A stretch of 64,000 bases of DNA from CAUYUA01 sp963575675 (GTDB lineage: Bacteria; Pseudomonadota; Alphaproteobacteria; Azospirillales; Azospirillaceae), in NCBI GenBank assembly GCA_963575675.1, contig CAUYUA010000011.1:12062-76061 (forward strand). Direction: 5' to 3'. Within the stretch, counting starts at the first letter, position 1; the number at the start of each line of letters is the position of its first letter. A model generated the notes under the pieces. It saw only the letters and a program-made list of their open reading frames with translations. It searched no databases and was not told where the DNA came from. Below are positions 17,074 through 26,631 of the stretch, piece by piece. Both the position numbers and the translations under genes were made by a program.

Positions 17074-17385
17074 TCATGTTTCCGGGAGACTTTTTTTGGG
17101 AACTTCACAGGAGACTTCAACAGAGCCGACGGATCACCCGAGAGCCAAAACCGAAAGAAAGTTTGCGAAAAGACGTCTGCGCCGCCCCGTTCAATACGGT
17201 TCAGCCGAATCCGTTCGTCAGGTAAACTTCTCTTTATTGGTGACTCCGCGCCAAAGAAGCCATGACGCCCCAAAAGCTGATCAAGACGAAAAATTGACCA
17301 CATCTAAGAAAAGCTGATTGCAGCTTTTCAAAAAAACAGACAACCTTACGACTCAACCAATTGATCAAGACCTGGTGAGGATCCG

Positions 17386-18117
17386 ATGGAAACGCCGAGC
17401 TACATCGCCTTGTCGCGCCAAATGACCCTTCAGCGGCAAATGGATGTGATCGCGAACAACATCGCGAACATGAACACCGGCGGTTTCAAACAAGAGCGCA
17501 CCTTGTTCAGCGAGTATCTTAAGAAACCCGCTATTCAAGAGCAGACCTCGCTGGTCCAAGATCGCGGCACATATCGCGACCTTTCCGGCGGCGCGCTAAC
17601 CGCCACAGGAAACAACCTCGACATCGGTCTCAACGGCCCGGGGTACATAACAGTCGACACCGTCAATGGTCCACGCTACACGCGCGGCGGGCGACTCCAA
17701 CTTAATCAGCAACGCCAAATCACCGACGCAAACGGCTTGCCGATTTTAGGGACAAATAATCAACCAATCTCGGTTCCGGCGTCCGCCGGACAAATCATCA
17801 TCGATACGCACGGATCAGTCACCACAAACATCAACCCCAAAGAGCCTATCGGGCAATTCAAAATCGTGCGGTTCGATCAAGAACAACGCATGATTTCCAT
17901 AGGCAACGGCATGTACACCACCGAAGAACAGCCAAAGCCCGCTGGCGCCGAAACAATAGTCCAACAAGGCGTTTTGGAAGAATCCAACGTCAAACCAATC
18001 ATCGAAATGACTTCAATGATCGAAGTCGCGAGGCAGTACCAACAAAATCAGAAACTCATCGAAAGTGAACATGAGCGTGTGCGCGGCGCAATCAGTCGTT
18101 TGGGCCGCACAACGTAG
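17386..18117 (+). CDS. flgF: Flagellar basal-body rod protein FlgF
   Basis: A 243-residue proximal/distal rod protein of the FlgE/F/G family. The N-terminal rod signature is IANNIANMNTGGFKQERTLF, the central GPGYITVDT and RYTRGGRLQLNQQ follow, and the C-terminal heptad region ends EVARQYQQNQKLIESEHER. GGTGAGGA precedes the ATG. It is the first gene of flgF-flgG-flgA-flgH, the same order as in Caulobacter-type clusters. Confidence 0.95.
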   Translation: METPSYIALSRQMTLQRQMDVIANNIANMNTGGFKQERTLFSEYLKKPAIQEQTSLVQDRGTYRDLSGGALTATGNNLDIGLNGPGYITVDTVNGPRYTRGGRLQLNQQRQITDANGLPILGTNNQPISVPASAGQIIIDTHGSVTTNINPKEPIGQFKIVRFDQEQRMISIGNGMYTTEEQPKPAGAETIVQQGVLEESNVKPIIEMTSMIEVARQYQQNQKLIESEHERVRGAISRLGRTT

Positions 18118-18269
18118 ATTTTTTGGCTTAAACGCCGCCTTGTATTGTTGAGGCGCATTGCTTGCAGCCCTCTCCCCGATCAAGACGCCGTCGGCGTTCC
18201 CGCCGTTAAGGCATTAAAAAAACCCAAAAAGGCGTTCGCAACAAAAAACGCCCTCCAAGGAGAAGTATC

Positions 18270-19055
18270 ATGCGCAGCCTCGCGATCGGCGCGACCGGAA
18301 TGCTCGCCCAGCAGCTCAATGTCGAAACCATTTCCAACAACATCGCCAACTCCAGCACAACCGGATTTAAGCGTCAGCGCGCAGAATTCCAAGACCTCCT
18401 GTATCAGAACATGCGTCGCGTCGGCTCGACCTCCTCCGACGCCGGCACCATCGTTCCCTCGGGCATTCAGCTCGGCGCAGGCGTGCGTTCAGCCGCGATT
18501 TACCGCATTAATGAACAAGGCAACATCACCGTCACCGACAACAAGCTTGATTTGGCGATCAACGGCTACGGTTACTTCCAGATCAAATTGCCTTCAGGCG
18601 AAATCGGCTACACGCGCGCCGGTTCATTCCAGCTCAACGCGCAGGGCGTGATCGTCACCGCCGACGGCTATCAGCTTGAACCCGGCATAACTATTCCGCA
18701 AAACACTATTGATATTTCAGTCAGCCCTTCCGGTTCGGTCGAAGCCAAACTCGACGGCCAACCGACCCCTCAAAAGGTGGGGCAACTTGACCTCGCCACC
18801 TTCCCCAACGAGCCCGGCTTGGAAGCGATCGGCAACAACATTTATTTGCAGACTCCCGCTTCCGGAGACCCTGTCACCGGCTCTCCACAGTCTCCCGGTT
18901 TCGGAAAAATTATCCAAGGCGCTCTGGAAACCTCCAACGTCAACATCGTTCAAGAAATCACGACCCTCATCACCGCCCAACGCGCTTATGAGATGAACTC
19001 TAAGGTGATCAAAACCACCGATGAAATGATGCAGACCGCCAGCCAAATGAAGTAA
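18270..19055 (+). CDS. flgG: Flagellar basal-body distal rod protein FlgG
   Basis: A 261-residue, full-length FlgG. Visible features are TISNNIANSSTTGFKRQ at the N-terminus, the FlgG-specific segment after it (FQDLLYQNMRRVGS), IGYTRAGSFQLNAQG, and the C-terminal AQRAYEMNSKVIKTTDEM. It is exported by the flagellar type III system and forms the distal rod. AAGGAGAAG precedes the ATG. The 152-base gap from flgF holds no gene. Confidence 0.96.
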   Translation: MRSLAIGATGMLAQQLNVETISNNIANSSTTGFKRQRAEFQDLLYQNMRRVGSTSSDAGTIVPSGIQLGAGVRSAAIYRINEQGNITVTDNKLDLAINGYGYFQIKLPSGEIGYTRAGSFQLNAQGVIVTADGYQLEPGITIPQNTIDISVSPSGSVEAKLDGQPTPQKVGQLDLATFPNEPGLEAIGNNIYLQTPASGDPVTGSPQSPGFGKIIQGALETSNVNIVQEITTLITAQRAYEMNSKVIKTTDEMMQTASQMK

Positions 19056-19300
19056 ACTAACAGGAAACACGATCGCTTCGCCTACTGTCGCCCCGCACGC
19101 CGGAAACCTGGCCAAAAACGGGATCAATTGCGGTTCTCGTTTTTCCCGTTCGGCGTTTTTTGCGGGCGCGGTTCAATATCTAGGTTGGAAAAAACCTCTG
19201 GATGGGAAGAATTTGCCGGGACGCGCGCAACAGAAGACGCCGTGGCGATCGAATCCGTTTCCGTCATCGGGATGGAGCGGGCGAATCATGGGAGTCGATC

Positions 19301-20257
19301 ATGAAAGCGGTCGCGACGCTCTTCTTCATCCCGGTCTCGATTTTCCTTATGTCGACCGGCTTTTCCAGTTGGGTTGAAGCAGCGGCGCGACTTAGGCCCG
19401 TTGTAACCGTGAACGACGATCGCATTCGAATCGGCGACCTCTTTGAAGACGCCGGTCCGGCGGCGGATCATGTGGTCGCCCCCGCTCCCGACTTGGGACG
19501 AAAGACCATCTTCGAAGCTGAAGTGCTGGCCCGAATCGCTCGAATAAACCATATTGATTGGCAACCGAGCGGCGGCCTTGACCGCGTCATAATCTCCCGC
19601 GCCAGCGTCACCGTTCGGCAAGAAGATATCCGCGACGTTCTGATCAAGGCGCTGACCAGACAGATTTCAGCTCCACGCATCGATGTTGATTTCGAAACCC
19701 ACATCGCAGAAATGCAATTTCCATCCGATCAATCGTTAGATATTTCCGTGCGCAATTTACGCTACAACGCTCTTCAATCCCGCTTTTCCGCAGAGATTGT
19801 GGCGAGCGCCGGCGGGGCGTCCCAAAACATCCCGGTGTCTGGACGAGCCTATGGTTTGGTGGATGTGCCCGTATCGATACGACGCATCATACCCGGCGAA
19901 GTCATCGCCGCCTCCGACTTGGACTACATCCAAGTGCGCACGGATCAAATTCCAGGCGACATGGCGATGATGGAAGCTCAACTGGTGGGACAAACCGTGA
20001 GACGCGCCGTTCCGGCGCAAACCCCGATCAATCTCCGTGACGTTCTTCCGCTTAAGTTGGTAATCAAGGGCGCTATTGTCACCATGGTGCTGCAAACCCC
20101 CAATATGTCTCTATCCACTCAGGGTCGCGCCCTTCAAGACGGCGCCAAAGGCGACGTCATCCGCGTGATCAACACTCAAAGCAATCGCACGGTCGATGCC
20201 GTGGTGACGGGACACAATCAAGTTTCCGTGTCTCGTCCCAACGCAACGATCAATTAA
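19301..20257 (+). CDS. flgA: Flagellar P-ring assembly chaperone FlgA
   Basis: A 318-residue periplasmic protein with an N-terminal signal peptide (VATLFFIPVSIFLM, then a likely cut near VEAAA) and the SAF-type C-terminal domain (VPVSIRRIIPGEVIAASDL, then GQTVRRAVPAQTPI, and the end VISVINTQ-like RVINTQSNRTVDAVV). FlgA assists P-ring assembly by FlgI. ATG at 19301 with GGGAG six bases upstream is preferred over frame extensions to 19202. No flgI is present in the window. Confidence 0.9.
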   Translation: MKAVATLFFIPVSIFLMSTGFSSWVEAAARLRPVVTVNDDRIRIGDLFEDAGPAADHVVAPAPDLGRKTIFEAEVLARIARINHIDWQPSGGLDRVIISRASVTVRQEDIRDVLIKALTRQISAPRIDVDFETHIAEMQFPSDQSLDISVRNLRYNALQSRFSAEIVASAGGASQNIPVSGRAYGLVDVPVSIRRIIPGEVIAASDLDYIQVRTDQIPGDMAMMEAQLVGQTVRRAVPAQTPINLRDVLPLKLVIKGAIVTMVLQTPNMSLSTQGRALQDGAKGDVIRVINTQSNRTVDAVVTGHNQVSVSRPNATIN

Positions 20258-20268
20258 GGAGGTCAGCG

Positions 20269-21039
20269 ATGTCCGCGCATTCTGTGTTTCGAAACCTCGT
20301 TCTCGGCGCGACCATGTTGACGCTGCCGGCGTGCAATGGGTTTACGCGCTTATCTGAGGTCGGAAACGGGCCACAACTTTCAAAAATCGAAGATCCTCAG
20401 GCCAACCCCGAGTATAAACCGGTCAACCTGCCGATGCCCCAACCAATGGTTGCCGAACGCAATCCGAATTCGCTTTGGCGCGGCGGCGCACGAGCTTTCT
20501 TCAAAGACCAAAGAGCCCAAAGAGTCGGCGATTTAATGACGGTGATTGTCAGTGTGCAAGACCAAGCCGTGTTCAAAAACACGTCCAACCGAACTCGCGA
20601 CAACAGTGAAAATGTCGGCCTTCCCAATATTTTAGGATTTGAAACCTCCCCAAGCGGTGGAGAAAGCGCTTTGCAGCGGTTTCTAACCGGCGTTGATCCC
20701 AGCAAACTGCTGAGCATGGCCGCCACCACCAACAACACAGGATCGGGATCGATCGTTCGGAACGAAGCCGTCAATCTGCGTGTTGCAGCGATGATCACGC
20801 AAGTGTTGCCCAACGGCAATCTGGTAATCCAGGGGCGGCAAGAAATGCGGGTAAATACAGAGCTGCGTGAATTAACTATTACCGGCGTCATTCGTCCTGA
20901 AGACATATTGTCAAATAATAGTATTTCTTACGAGAAGATCGCTGAGGCGCGGATATCTTATTCTGGGCGCGGCATCATCTCCGACGTCCAACAGCCGCGT
21001 TGGGGTCAACAGTTATTTGATATCGTGGCGCCGTTCTAA
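20269..21039 (+). CDS. flgH: Flagellar L-ring lipoprotein FlgH
   Basis: A 256-residue outer-membrane lipoprotein with signal peptide and lipobox LPAC (Cys 22). The family motifs SLWRGGARAFFKDQRAQRVG-like region, LMTVIVSVQD, NGNLVIQGRQE and the C-terminal ISDVQQPRWGQQLFD are present. It forms the L-ring bushing of the basal body. AAGGAGG gives a strong ribosome site. It is the last gene of the flg operon and is followed after 17 bases by a repeat copy. Confidence 0.95.
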   Translation: MSAHSVFRNLVLGATMLTLPACNGFTRLSEVGNGPQLSKIEDPQANPEYKPVNLPMPQPMVAERNPNSLWRGGARAFFKDQRAQRVGDLMTVIVSVQDQAVFKNTSNRTRDNSENVGLPNILGFETSPSGGESALQRFLTGVDPSKLLSMAATTNNTGSGSIVRNEAVNLRVAAMITQVLPNGNLVIQGRQEMRVNTELRELTITGVIRPEDILSNNSISYEKIAEARISYSGRGIISDVQQPRWGQQLFDIVAPF

Positions 21040-21056
21040 TCGCGCTCTAAAAAAAC

Positions 21057-21150
21057 GGGTCCAGGAACTGTGTTCCTGGTCGCAGGGGATCATAAGGGGG
21101 GCTCGACAGCCCCCCTTATTCGCGAAGCGATCTATCCCTGGAATCGTTTA
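21057..21150 (+). repeat. Interspersed structured repeat, copy C
   Basis: GGGTCCAGGAACTGTGTTCC, then AAGGGGGGCTCGACAGCCCC with its partner CCTT, TTCGCGAAGCGA and TCCCTGGAATCGTTT. It begins 17 bases after the flgH stop and faces copy D 95 bases further. Confidence 0.85.
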
Positions 21151-21245
21151 TTGGTTGGTTTTCTATGTCGGCGCACTAAAGCCCCACAAAAAAAGCCCAT
21201 CCTGGATTTAATGAACCAAGATGAGCCAACCCAAAAACAAATAAT

Positions 21246-21339
21246 TCCAGAAGAATTACCGCTTCGCAAATAAGGGGAGCTTTCGCTCCCCTCTTATGAT
21301 CTCCTACGACTCAGGAACAGAACACCTCTGAACCCGTTT
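21246..21339 (-). repeat. Interspersed structured repeat, copy D (reverse)
   Basis: A more diverged reverse copy: TTACCGCTTCGCAAATAAGG, GGAGCTTTCGCTCCCC and CCTCTGAACCCGTTT. With copy C it forms an imperfect long inverted repeat between flgH and the convergent TPR gene. Confidence 0.75.
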
Positions 21340-21356
21340 AATTTATTTGCTTGATT

Positions 21357-22460
21357 TCAGTTTTGATTCCCTTTGGCGTCGGCGGGAAGATTCTGAATCG
21401 AACCAATGAGATTCTCGGTGTAGATCACCTCTTCCGGCGCTAAATCCAACGCCATAGCGGTCATTTTCTCCGCCTCTTCTTTTCGGCCGATCGCGCTTAA
21501 GACTTCCGCCCAACTCGTGTAAACATCGGCGAATTTAGGACTCAGCGAACGAGCTTTTTCAAACTTAACGAACGCCTCATCAAAGCGATTCAGCAAAGCC
21601 AAAGAAAATCCCCACTCGCTGTAAGCGGCGGCGACAGTGTCGACGTTCTCAGGTTGATGAGCGCCAATCTCCACGATTTGCTTAAAGCTTTCGATCGCCT
21701 GCGCGTTTTCTCCCTGACGCGCTTGCACCACGGCCCAATTCAAACGAGGCGACAAAAACAACGGATCGACCGCCAAGGCTTCTTGAAACTTCTCGACAGC
21801 GCTGAGACGGTTGTTTTGCTGATAGAGAACAATGCCCCACAGGTTGTAGAGCCACTTAGTGTTTGCGTCCACGGTCTTCTTTCCGAGTTCGCGAACAATG
21901 ATTTCCAATGTATTGGTGAAATCGCGACGGCGATAATCCTGACGGAACTGGTAGGCCGCCAAAAGGTAAGGGTCGACCTCTCGCATCACCTCGACGGCGA
22001 CGGTGCGAATCAACCCGGCAAACTGATCGACATACGCGCGCTCCGAGATCAGAATGGAGCGACGCTTGGCGTCATACCCGCGCAAAGTCATCTCCAGCTC
22101 TTTGCCGTGAGCGACCACCTCGCCGGTGAAAGAGAACGGGATCAAACCGCCGGTTTCCTGCGCCACGCGAATGATGGGCGTAACCTTCAAGAACTCGCCG
22201 AGAACGCCAACGATAGTGCGGTCGTTTTGAAGTCTCAGTTCGCGCGCCTCGGCCCGCGAACTTGCTTGAAGCTCGATCTCACGCATATTATCGGCCAAAC
22301 GACCAATAACGACATCGGGCGTATAGCCGGTTTCATCGGATAGTTTTTTGGGAACGGCGATTCGATCAATAAACACCGTTTGATGATCCGTCACCACGGC
22401 AAAACCGAAGGTCAGGAGCGCCGCAAACAAAGGCACCGTTAAAAAGCTCAGACTGAACAT
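21357..22460 (-). CDS. TPR-repeat protein with N-terminal membrane segment
   Basis: A 367-residue protein. An N-terminal hydrophobic stretch (LTVPLFAALLTFGFAVV) acts as signal anchor or signal peptide. A middle region contains ERAYVDQFAGLIRTVAVEVM, and the C-terminal half has three to four TPR-like units, for example SAVEKFQEALAVDPL and GFSLALLNRFDEAFVKFEKA. It probably works as a periplasmic or membrane-bound scaffold. No partner gene is adjacent and no specific family was recognised. Convergent to flgH, divergent from the binding-protein gene. Confidence 0.75.
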   Translation of the reverse strand: MFSLSFLTVPLFAALLTFGFAVVTDHQTVFIDRIAVPKKLSDETGYTPDVVIGRLADNMREIELQASSRAEARELRLQNDRTIVGVLGEFLKVTPIIRVAQETGGLIPFSFTGEVVAHGKELEMTLRGYDAKRRSILISERAYVDQFAGLIRTVAVEVMREVDPYLLAAYQFRQDYRRRDFTNTLEIIVRELGKKTVDANTKWLYNLWGIVLYQQNNRLSAVEKFQEALAVDPLFLSPRLNWAVVQARQGENAQAIESFKQIVEIGAHQPENVDTVAAAYSEWGFSLALLNRFDEAFVKFEKARSLSPKFADVYTSWAEVLSAIGRKEEAEKMTAMALDLAPEEVIYTENLIGSIQNLPADAKGNQN

Positions 22461-22911
22461 CAGCCCCTCTGCCGGTTGATGTGGAAATGCGCCGGATCAT
22501 GGATAGAACGCCAGGCGTCGAAACACAAGCCCGTCACAATATCGCCATTCGCTACAGACGACCATCGACAAGGCTTTCATTCCGTTCACCAAATCAAAAT
22601 TCAAATCCTCCCGAACGTCGCTACTTTGGGCGAATCTTTCGCCAATTGCAACAACACACAATGCACGCATTGTTTTTCCGAAAAACCGAACTCAGTCTGC
22701 CCTTCCATTTTTCGGATGAAAATAAAATTTCGACGAAAATTAAATCCGATAAGAATTTTGATTGCCATCAAACTTGCAAGTGCGATAGGGATTCCCGTAA
22801 GGTCGGGTAGAAGGAATGGAAAAATGGTCTCTGTTTTTCAGAGGCGTTTTTCGTTCGCGCCCTAAACAAACGTTCGATACTTTATCCGTAATTTTTTAAG
22901 AGGAAGAACCT
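22461..22911. other. Divergent promoter region without gene
   Basis: No convincing ORF. The right half is A/T-rich and should hold the promoter of the binding-protein gene, which has AGAGGAAGAA before its ATG. No repeat copy was seen. Confidence 0.4.
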
Positions 22912-24531
22912 ATGGGGGACAAAACGATTCGTTTCATGCGCCGATTAAGCGTTGCGCTTGCGCTTCTTGTGACGACGATCGTTTCGCCTGCGGTTCAAGC
23001 GGCCGGCGAAGAAGTTGTTTTACGGCGCGGGAACGGCAGCGAACCCCAAAAGCTTGACCCTCATAAAACCGACGACCGCGCCACCTCCAATATTCTACGC
23101 GATCTGTTTGAAGGCTTGGTCACAATCGGCCCGGATGGGCGAATCATTCCCGGCATCGCCGAGTCCTGGAGCATCGACGACGAAGGCAAAATCTACACTT
23201 TTCGCCTTCGTCAAGATTTGCGCTGGTCCAATGGCGACCGCTTGACTTCTGCGGACGTCCTCTACAGCTTTCGTCGCGCCATTCGCGCGGTGGCCAACCC
23301 CGACGCGGCAGCCAATCTCGCCGTGATTCGCAACGGGGACGCCGTGCTGAACGGCAAATCTCCTCCCAGCGAACTCGGCGTGGAAGCCCCGGACCCTCTG
23401 ACCGTGCGTTTTTTCTTGCGTGTTCCAGCTCCTTACTTTCTCTCGATGCTGAGCGCCGACAACCACGCCATGCCGGTTCATCAAGCCTCGATCGAGAAAT
23501 TCGGCGATGACTGGTGCAAACCTGAAAACATGGTCAACAATGGCCCATACACGCTCGCCGAATGGAAACCCAAAGATAGCGTCACGCTGGTTCGCAACCC
23601 GAACTACCATCACGCATCGGACGTCAAAATCGGTCGAGTGAAGTTTTTGGCTCTTGATTCCCGCGAAGAGCTGAAGCGTTTCGAGGCCGGAGAGATCGAG
23701 GTCACCAACGAAGTGCCTCAAGAACAGGTGAAGTGGATATCCCTCACCCACCCCAAAGAGTTCTGGAATCGTCCTCTGCTCGCCACCTATTACTACGCTT
23801 TCAACCTCACCGCAGAACCCTTCCGAGGCAACGCCAAACTTCGCCAAGCCCTTTCCATGGCCATCAACCGCGAAGCTTTGGTCAACAAAATCACTCGCGC
23901 CGGAGAATCGCCCGCTTACGGCTTTGTTCCGCTTGGAATTCCCGGATACCGCTCACAAACCATGAGCTTCGTCGCTTGGACGCAGCAAAAGCGTATTGAA
24001 CAAGCGCGGCGCCTTTTTGTTGACGCCGGATACAGCCCTTCGGATCCTTTATCCATTGATTTGCTTTACAACACCTCCGACAACAACCGCGCCATCGCCA
24101 ACGCCGTCAGCGCCATGTGGCGTGACGCTTTCGGCTCCGGAATCAATATCACTCTGATCAACACAGACCGCGCCGACTACTTGAAACGCCGTTCGCAACG
24201 CTCTTTCCAAGTGGTGCGCGCCGCTTGGTTCGGAGATTTCGGCGATCCTTCCGTCTTCCTCGGACTGCTCCACTCTTCTGCTTTGCCGCCTCGCAACGAC
24301 TCTGGGTATAAGAGTCCCAAGTTTGATGAGTTTTTAGCCAAAGCGTCCGCCAGCAACGACACCGCCGAACGCATGGAGCTTCTACAACAGGCTGAGAAAG
24401 TCCTTCTCGAAGATTTGCCGGTCATTCCTCTATATCACTTCGCAACAAAATCTCTGGTCAGCCAACGACTCGACGGATGGATGTTCAATATTCGCGACGT
24501 TCACCTCTCTCGTTTCCTTTCATTCAAGTAA
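22912..24531 (+). CDS. Peptide ABC transporter substrate-binding protein (OppA/DppA family)
   Basis: A 539-residue periplasmic binding protein (SBP family 5). It has a signal peptide with hydrophobic core VALALLVTTIV and a likely cut after VQAA, then the family opening PQKLDPHKTDD and the segment YTFRLRQDLRWSNGD. NNGPYTLAEW and RNPNYHH are the classic OppA-family sites. It should bind oligopeptides for import. The permease and ATPase genes are absent, so it is an orphan or works with a distant transporter. A hairpin terminator follows. Confidence 0.93.
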   Translation: MGDKTIRFMRRLSVALALLVTTIVSPAVQAAGEEVVLRRGNGSEPQKLDPHKTDDRATSNILRDLFEGLVTIGPDGRIIPGIAESWSIDDEGKIYTFRLRQDLRWSNGDRLTSADVLYSFRRAIRAVANPDAAANLAVIRNGDAVLNGKSPPSELGVEAPDPLTVRFFLRVPAPYFLSMLSADNHAMPVHQASIEKFGDDWCKPENMVNNGPYTLAEWKPKDSVTLVRNPNYHHASDVKIGRVKFLALDSREELKRFEAGEIEVTNEVPQEQVKWISLTHPKEFWNRPLLATYYYAFNLTAEPFRGNAKLRQALSMAINREALVNKITRAGESPAYGFVPLGIPGYRSQTMSFVAWTQQKRIEQARRLFVDAGYSPSDPLSIDLLYNTSDNNRAIANAVSAMWRDAFGSGINITLINTDRADYLKRRSQRSFQVVRAAWFGDFGDPSVFLGLLHSSALPPRNDSGYKSPKFDEFLAKASASNDTAERMELLQQAEKVLLEDLPVIPLYHFATKSLVSQRLDGWMFNIRDVHLSRFLSFK

Positions 24532-24644
24532 CCTGATCTTCGCGCTCTCTGAATACGAGGCTCCTGTCCTGGAAAGTCTGCTCGCGGTTTCAACAGAATC
24601 ACGAACTCACTTTCCGAACAGGAGCAAACGCGAGACAATCAAAA

Positions 24645-24680
24645 AAGCGTCGGCAGAGACGCCCCTCTCTTCCGACGCTT
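24645..24680 (+). terminator. Probable terminator after the binding-protein gene
   Basis: AAGCGTCGG and CCGACGCTT pair over 9 bp around an 18-base loop; a T-rich stretch follows after a few bases. Confidence 0.5.
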
Positions 24681-24798
24681 CGTTTAAAGTTGATTTTTTT
24701 CTTAAAAAAACACTTGTCCATTTTATGCGTAGTCTTATTTGTGCCTTATTTGTGCATAGCCTTAATCTGCGTGTTATTTGATCTAGGGAGAGCATCGC

Positions 24799-25683
24799 GT
24801 GGCCGAAGCCGTCGAAACGCCATCCGGCAAAAGCGCACAAGACGAAAATTTCCCTGTCGGCTCCCGACTGCTTGCGGCGAAGCTCCGCCCGCATGTTGCC
24901 GCTTTTTACGCCTTCGCCCGCGCAGCCGACGACATCGGCGACAATCCGGCTCTTTCCTCCGAAGAAAAGCTCCACCGCCTCGACGCCTTCGCCCAAGCGT
25001 TGATTACCGGCGCAGGAGACCCAACCGTCTTCGCCACATCACATCGTTTGCGCGCCAGCCTCAACACACTCGACGTAACCAACCGCCACGCTCTTGACCT
25101 CATTGCCGCCTTCAAACAAGACGCCGTCAAAAGTCGCTACGCCGACTGGAATGAACTGATGGGATATTGCGCTCTGTCCGCCTCTCCGGTCGGACGGTTT
25201 CTGCTGGACATCCACGGAGAATCTCCCACCGACTATCCTCCATCCGACGCCTTATGTTCCGTCCTGCAAGTCCTAAACCACCTCCAAGATTGCCAAAAAG
25301 ACCATCAAACCCTTGACCGCGTCTACCTGCCGCAAAATTGGCTCAGAGACTACGGCTCCGACGTCGTCGACCTCCCGGCGGCGCGCGCAACCCCCGGTAT
25401 GCGCGCTGCAATCGATCGTTGCCTCGACGGATGCGATGAGCTGTTAACTCAGGCGGAATCCTTGCCCAGACGCATGCGCAGTCGCCGTTTGGCAATGGAA
25501 TCCATGGTGATCTTACGCCTGGCCAAACGCCTGACCGCGCGTCTTCGTCAAAGCGATCCCATCGCTGGTCGCGTAGCCTTGACGCGCGGAGACTTTCTAT
25601 GGTGTGGTCTCTCCGGCGCTTTTCTTGGGTTCACGGCCCGGCGCCGCCCGCCGACGCTCACGGAAGAAATTCGCCCCGCATGA
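24799..25683 (+). CDS. hpnC: Squalene synthase HpnC
   Basis: A 294-residue isoprenoid synthase of the squalene/phytoene synthase fold, first of the three-gene hpnCDE route from farnesyl diphosphate to squalene. Visible are FPVGSRLLAAKLRPH, the first Asp-rich motif in ARAADDIGD, and NHLQDCQKDH replacing the second. HpnC converts presqualene diphosphate to hydroxysqualene. The start is GTG at 24799 after AGGGAGAG. Its stop overlaps hpnD by 4 bases. Squalene here most likely feeds hopanoid synthesis, but shc and the later hpn genes are not in the window. Confidence 0.92.
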   Translation: MAEAVETPSGKSAQDENFPVGSRLLAAKLRPHVAAFYAFARAADDIGDNPALSSEEKLHRLDAFAQALITGAGDPTVFATSHRLRASLNTLDVTNRHALDLIAAFKQDAVKSRYADWNELMGYCALSASPVGRFLLDIHGESPTDYPPSDALCSVLQVLNHLQDCQKDHQTLDRVYLPQNWLRDYGSDVVDLPAARATPGMRAAIDRCLDGCDELLTQAESLPRRMRSRRLAMESMVILRLAKRLTARLRQSDPIAGRVALTRGDFLWCGLSGAFLGFTARRRPPTLTEEIRPA

Positions 25684-26558
25684 CAGACGCCTCTCCTTCA
25701 ATCGCCCGCAGCCACGTCATCCGCGTCGTTCGACGCTCGGGAAGTTCTTTCACGCTCGGCATGAAGTCCTTGCCGAAACTTCATCGACAAGCAATGTTCG
25801 CCATATACGCATTCGGACGCGAAGTGGACGACGTCGCCGACGAAGGCGGGTCTCCGGATGAAAAATTGCAGCAACTGCAAGATTGGCGCGAAGAAGTCGG
25901 TCGCCTTTACGCAGGAGCGCCGACTCGTCTCACCACTCAGGCTCTGTTGGAGCCGGTGCGTCATTTCGACTTACCGCAAAGCGAATTTCTCGGCCTGATC
26001 GACGGCATGGAAATGGATGCGAGAGAAATGATGCGTGGGGCCGACTTAAAGACCCTGGAGCTTTACTGCCGCAGAGTCGCTGGAACTGTTGGTTTGCTTT
26101 CCCTGCGCGTTTTCGAATCGACAGAAGATGAAGCGCCGAACTTCGCTCTGGCGCTGGCCGAAGCGCTACAAATCACCAACATCCTGCGGGATCTCGATGA
26201 AGACGCCGCGCGCGGTCGCTTATACTTGCCCGCAGAATTGCTTACCCGCCATGGAATATCCCCCTCCACAGCGCCGATCCAGGTGATGCAATCCTCTCAA
26301 CTTCCCGCTGTGTGCTGCGATCTCGCCGAACTTGCAAGACGTCGCTTTTTGGCCGCCGACCAAGCTCTGGCGAGCTGTGATCGACGCAAACTACGCCCGG
26401 CGCTCTTGATGATGGGCGTCTATCAACGCATTCTTGACCGTTTAAACGCTACGGAGTGGCGCCCTCAAAGCAGAAAACTTCGTCTTTCCAAACCAGAAAA
26501 ATTATGGGCGGCAATCCGACTCGGTCTGATGCGCCCGATATGGCAACCGACAAATTAA
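25680..26558 (+). CDS. hpnD: Presqualene diphosphate synthase HpnD
   Basis: A 292-residue prenyl synthase that condenses two farnesyl diphosphates to presqualene diphosphate. It has SGSSFTLGMKSLPK, the first Asp-rich motif in FGREVDDVADE, the RRVAGTVG segment and the second motif ITNILRDLDEDAARGRLYLP. The start ATG overlaps the hpnC stop (ATGA), so a frame extension upstream to 25599 is not used. Coupled translation with hpnC fits their consecutive reactions. Confidence 0.93.
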   Translation: MTDASPSIARSHVIRVVRRSGSSFTLGMKSLPKLHRQAMFAIYAFGREVDDVADEGGSPDEKLQQLQDWREEVGRLYAGAPTRLTTQALLEPVRHFDLPQSEFLGLIDGMEMDAREMMRGADLKTLELYCRRVAGTVGLLSLRVFESTEDEAPNFALALAEALQITNILRDLDEDAARGRLYLPAELLTRHGISPSTAPIQVMQSSQLPAVCCDLAELARRRFLAADQALASCDRRKLRPALLMMGVYQRILDRLNATEWRPQSRKLRLSKPEKLWAAIRLGLMRPIWQPTN

Positions 26559-26631
26559 AGAGAAACTCTCAGACCGACACAACGTCATCATGTCGCCACG
26601 CCAAATCGCCTTCCCGGACCACCCCACATCA

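Larger units (their letters stand above)
16572..17385. other. Divergent flagellar regulatory region
   Basis: The 0.8 kb between the leftward fliL and rightward flgF operons has no convincing coding frame. It contains two sigma-54-like promoter matches facing outward (listed separately) and a hairpin at 17308-17329, GAAAAGCTG-ATTG-CAGCTTTTC followed by seven A, in the flgF leader. Confidence 0.5.

Noticed and set aside
17308..17329. Hairpin GAAAAGCTG/CAGCTTTTC as an intrinsic terminator
   Set aside because: The run that follows is A, not T, on the plus strand, and on the minus strand the T run precedes the stem. It lies in the flgF leader, so it is not listed as a terminator.
20269..21350. 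Missing flgI after flgH as an anomaly
   Set aside because: In Caulobacter-type alphaproteobacteria flgI lies in a separate operon, so its absence here is not unusual.
22476..22865. Overlapping short plus-strand frames before the binding-protein gene
   Set aside because: Neither has a ribosome site or recognisable product, and the composition is that of an A/T-rich promoter region.
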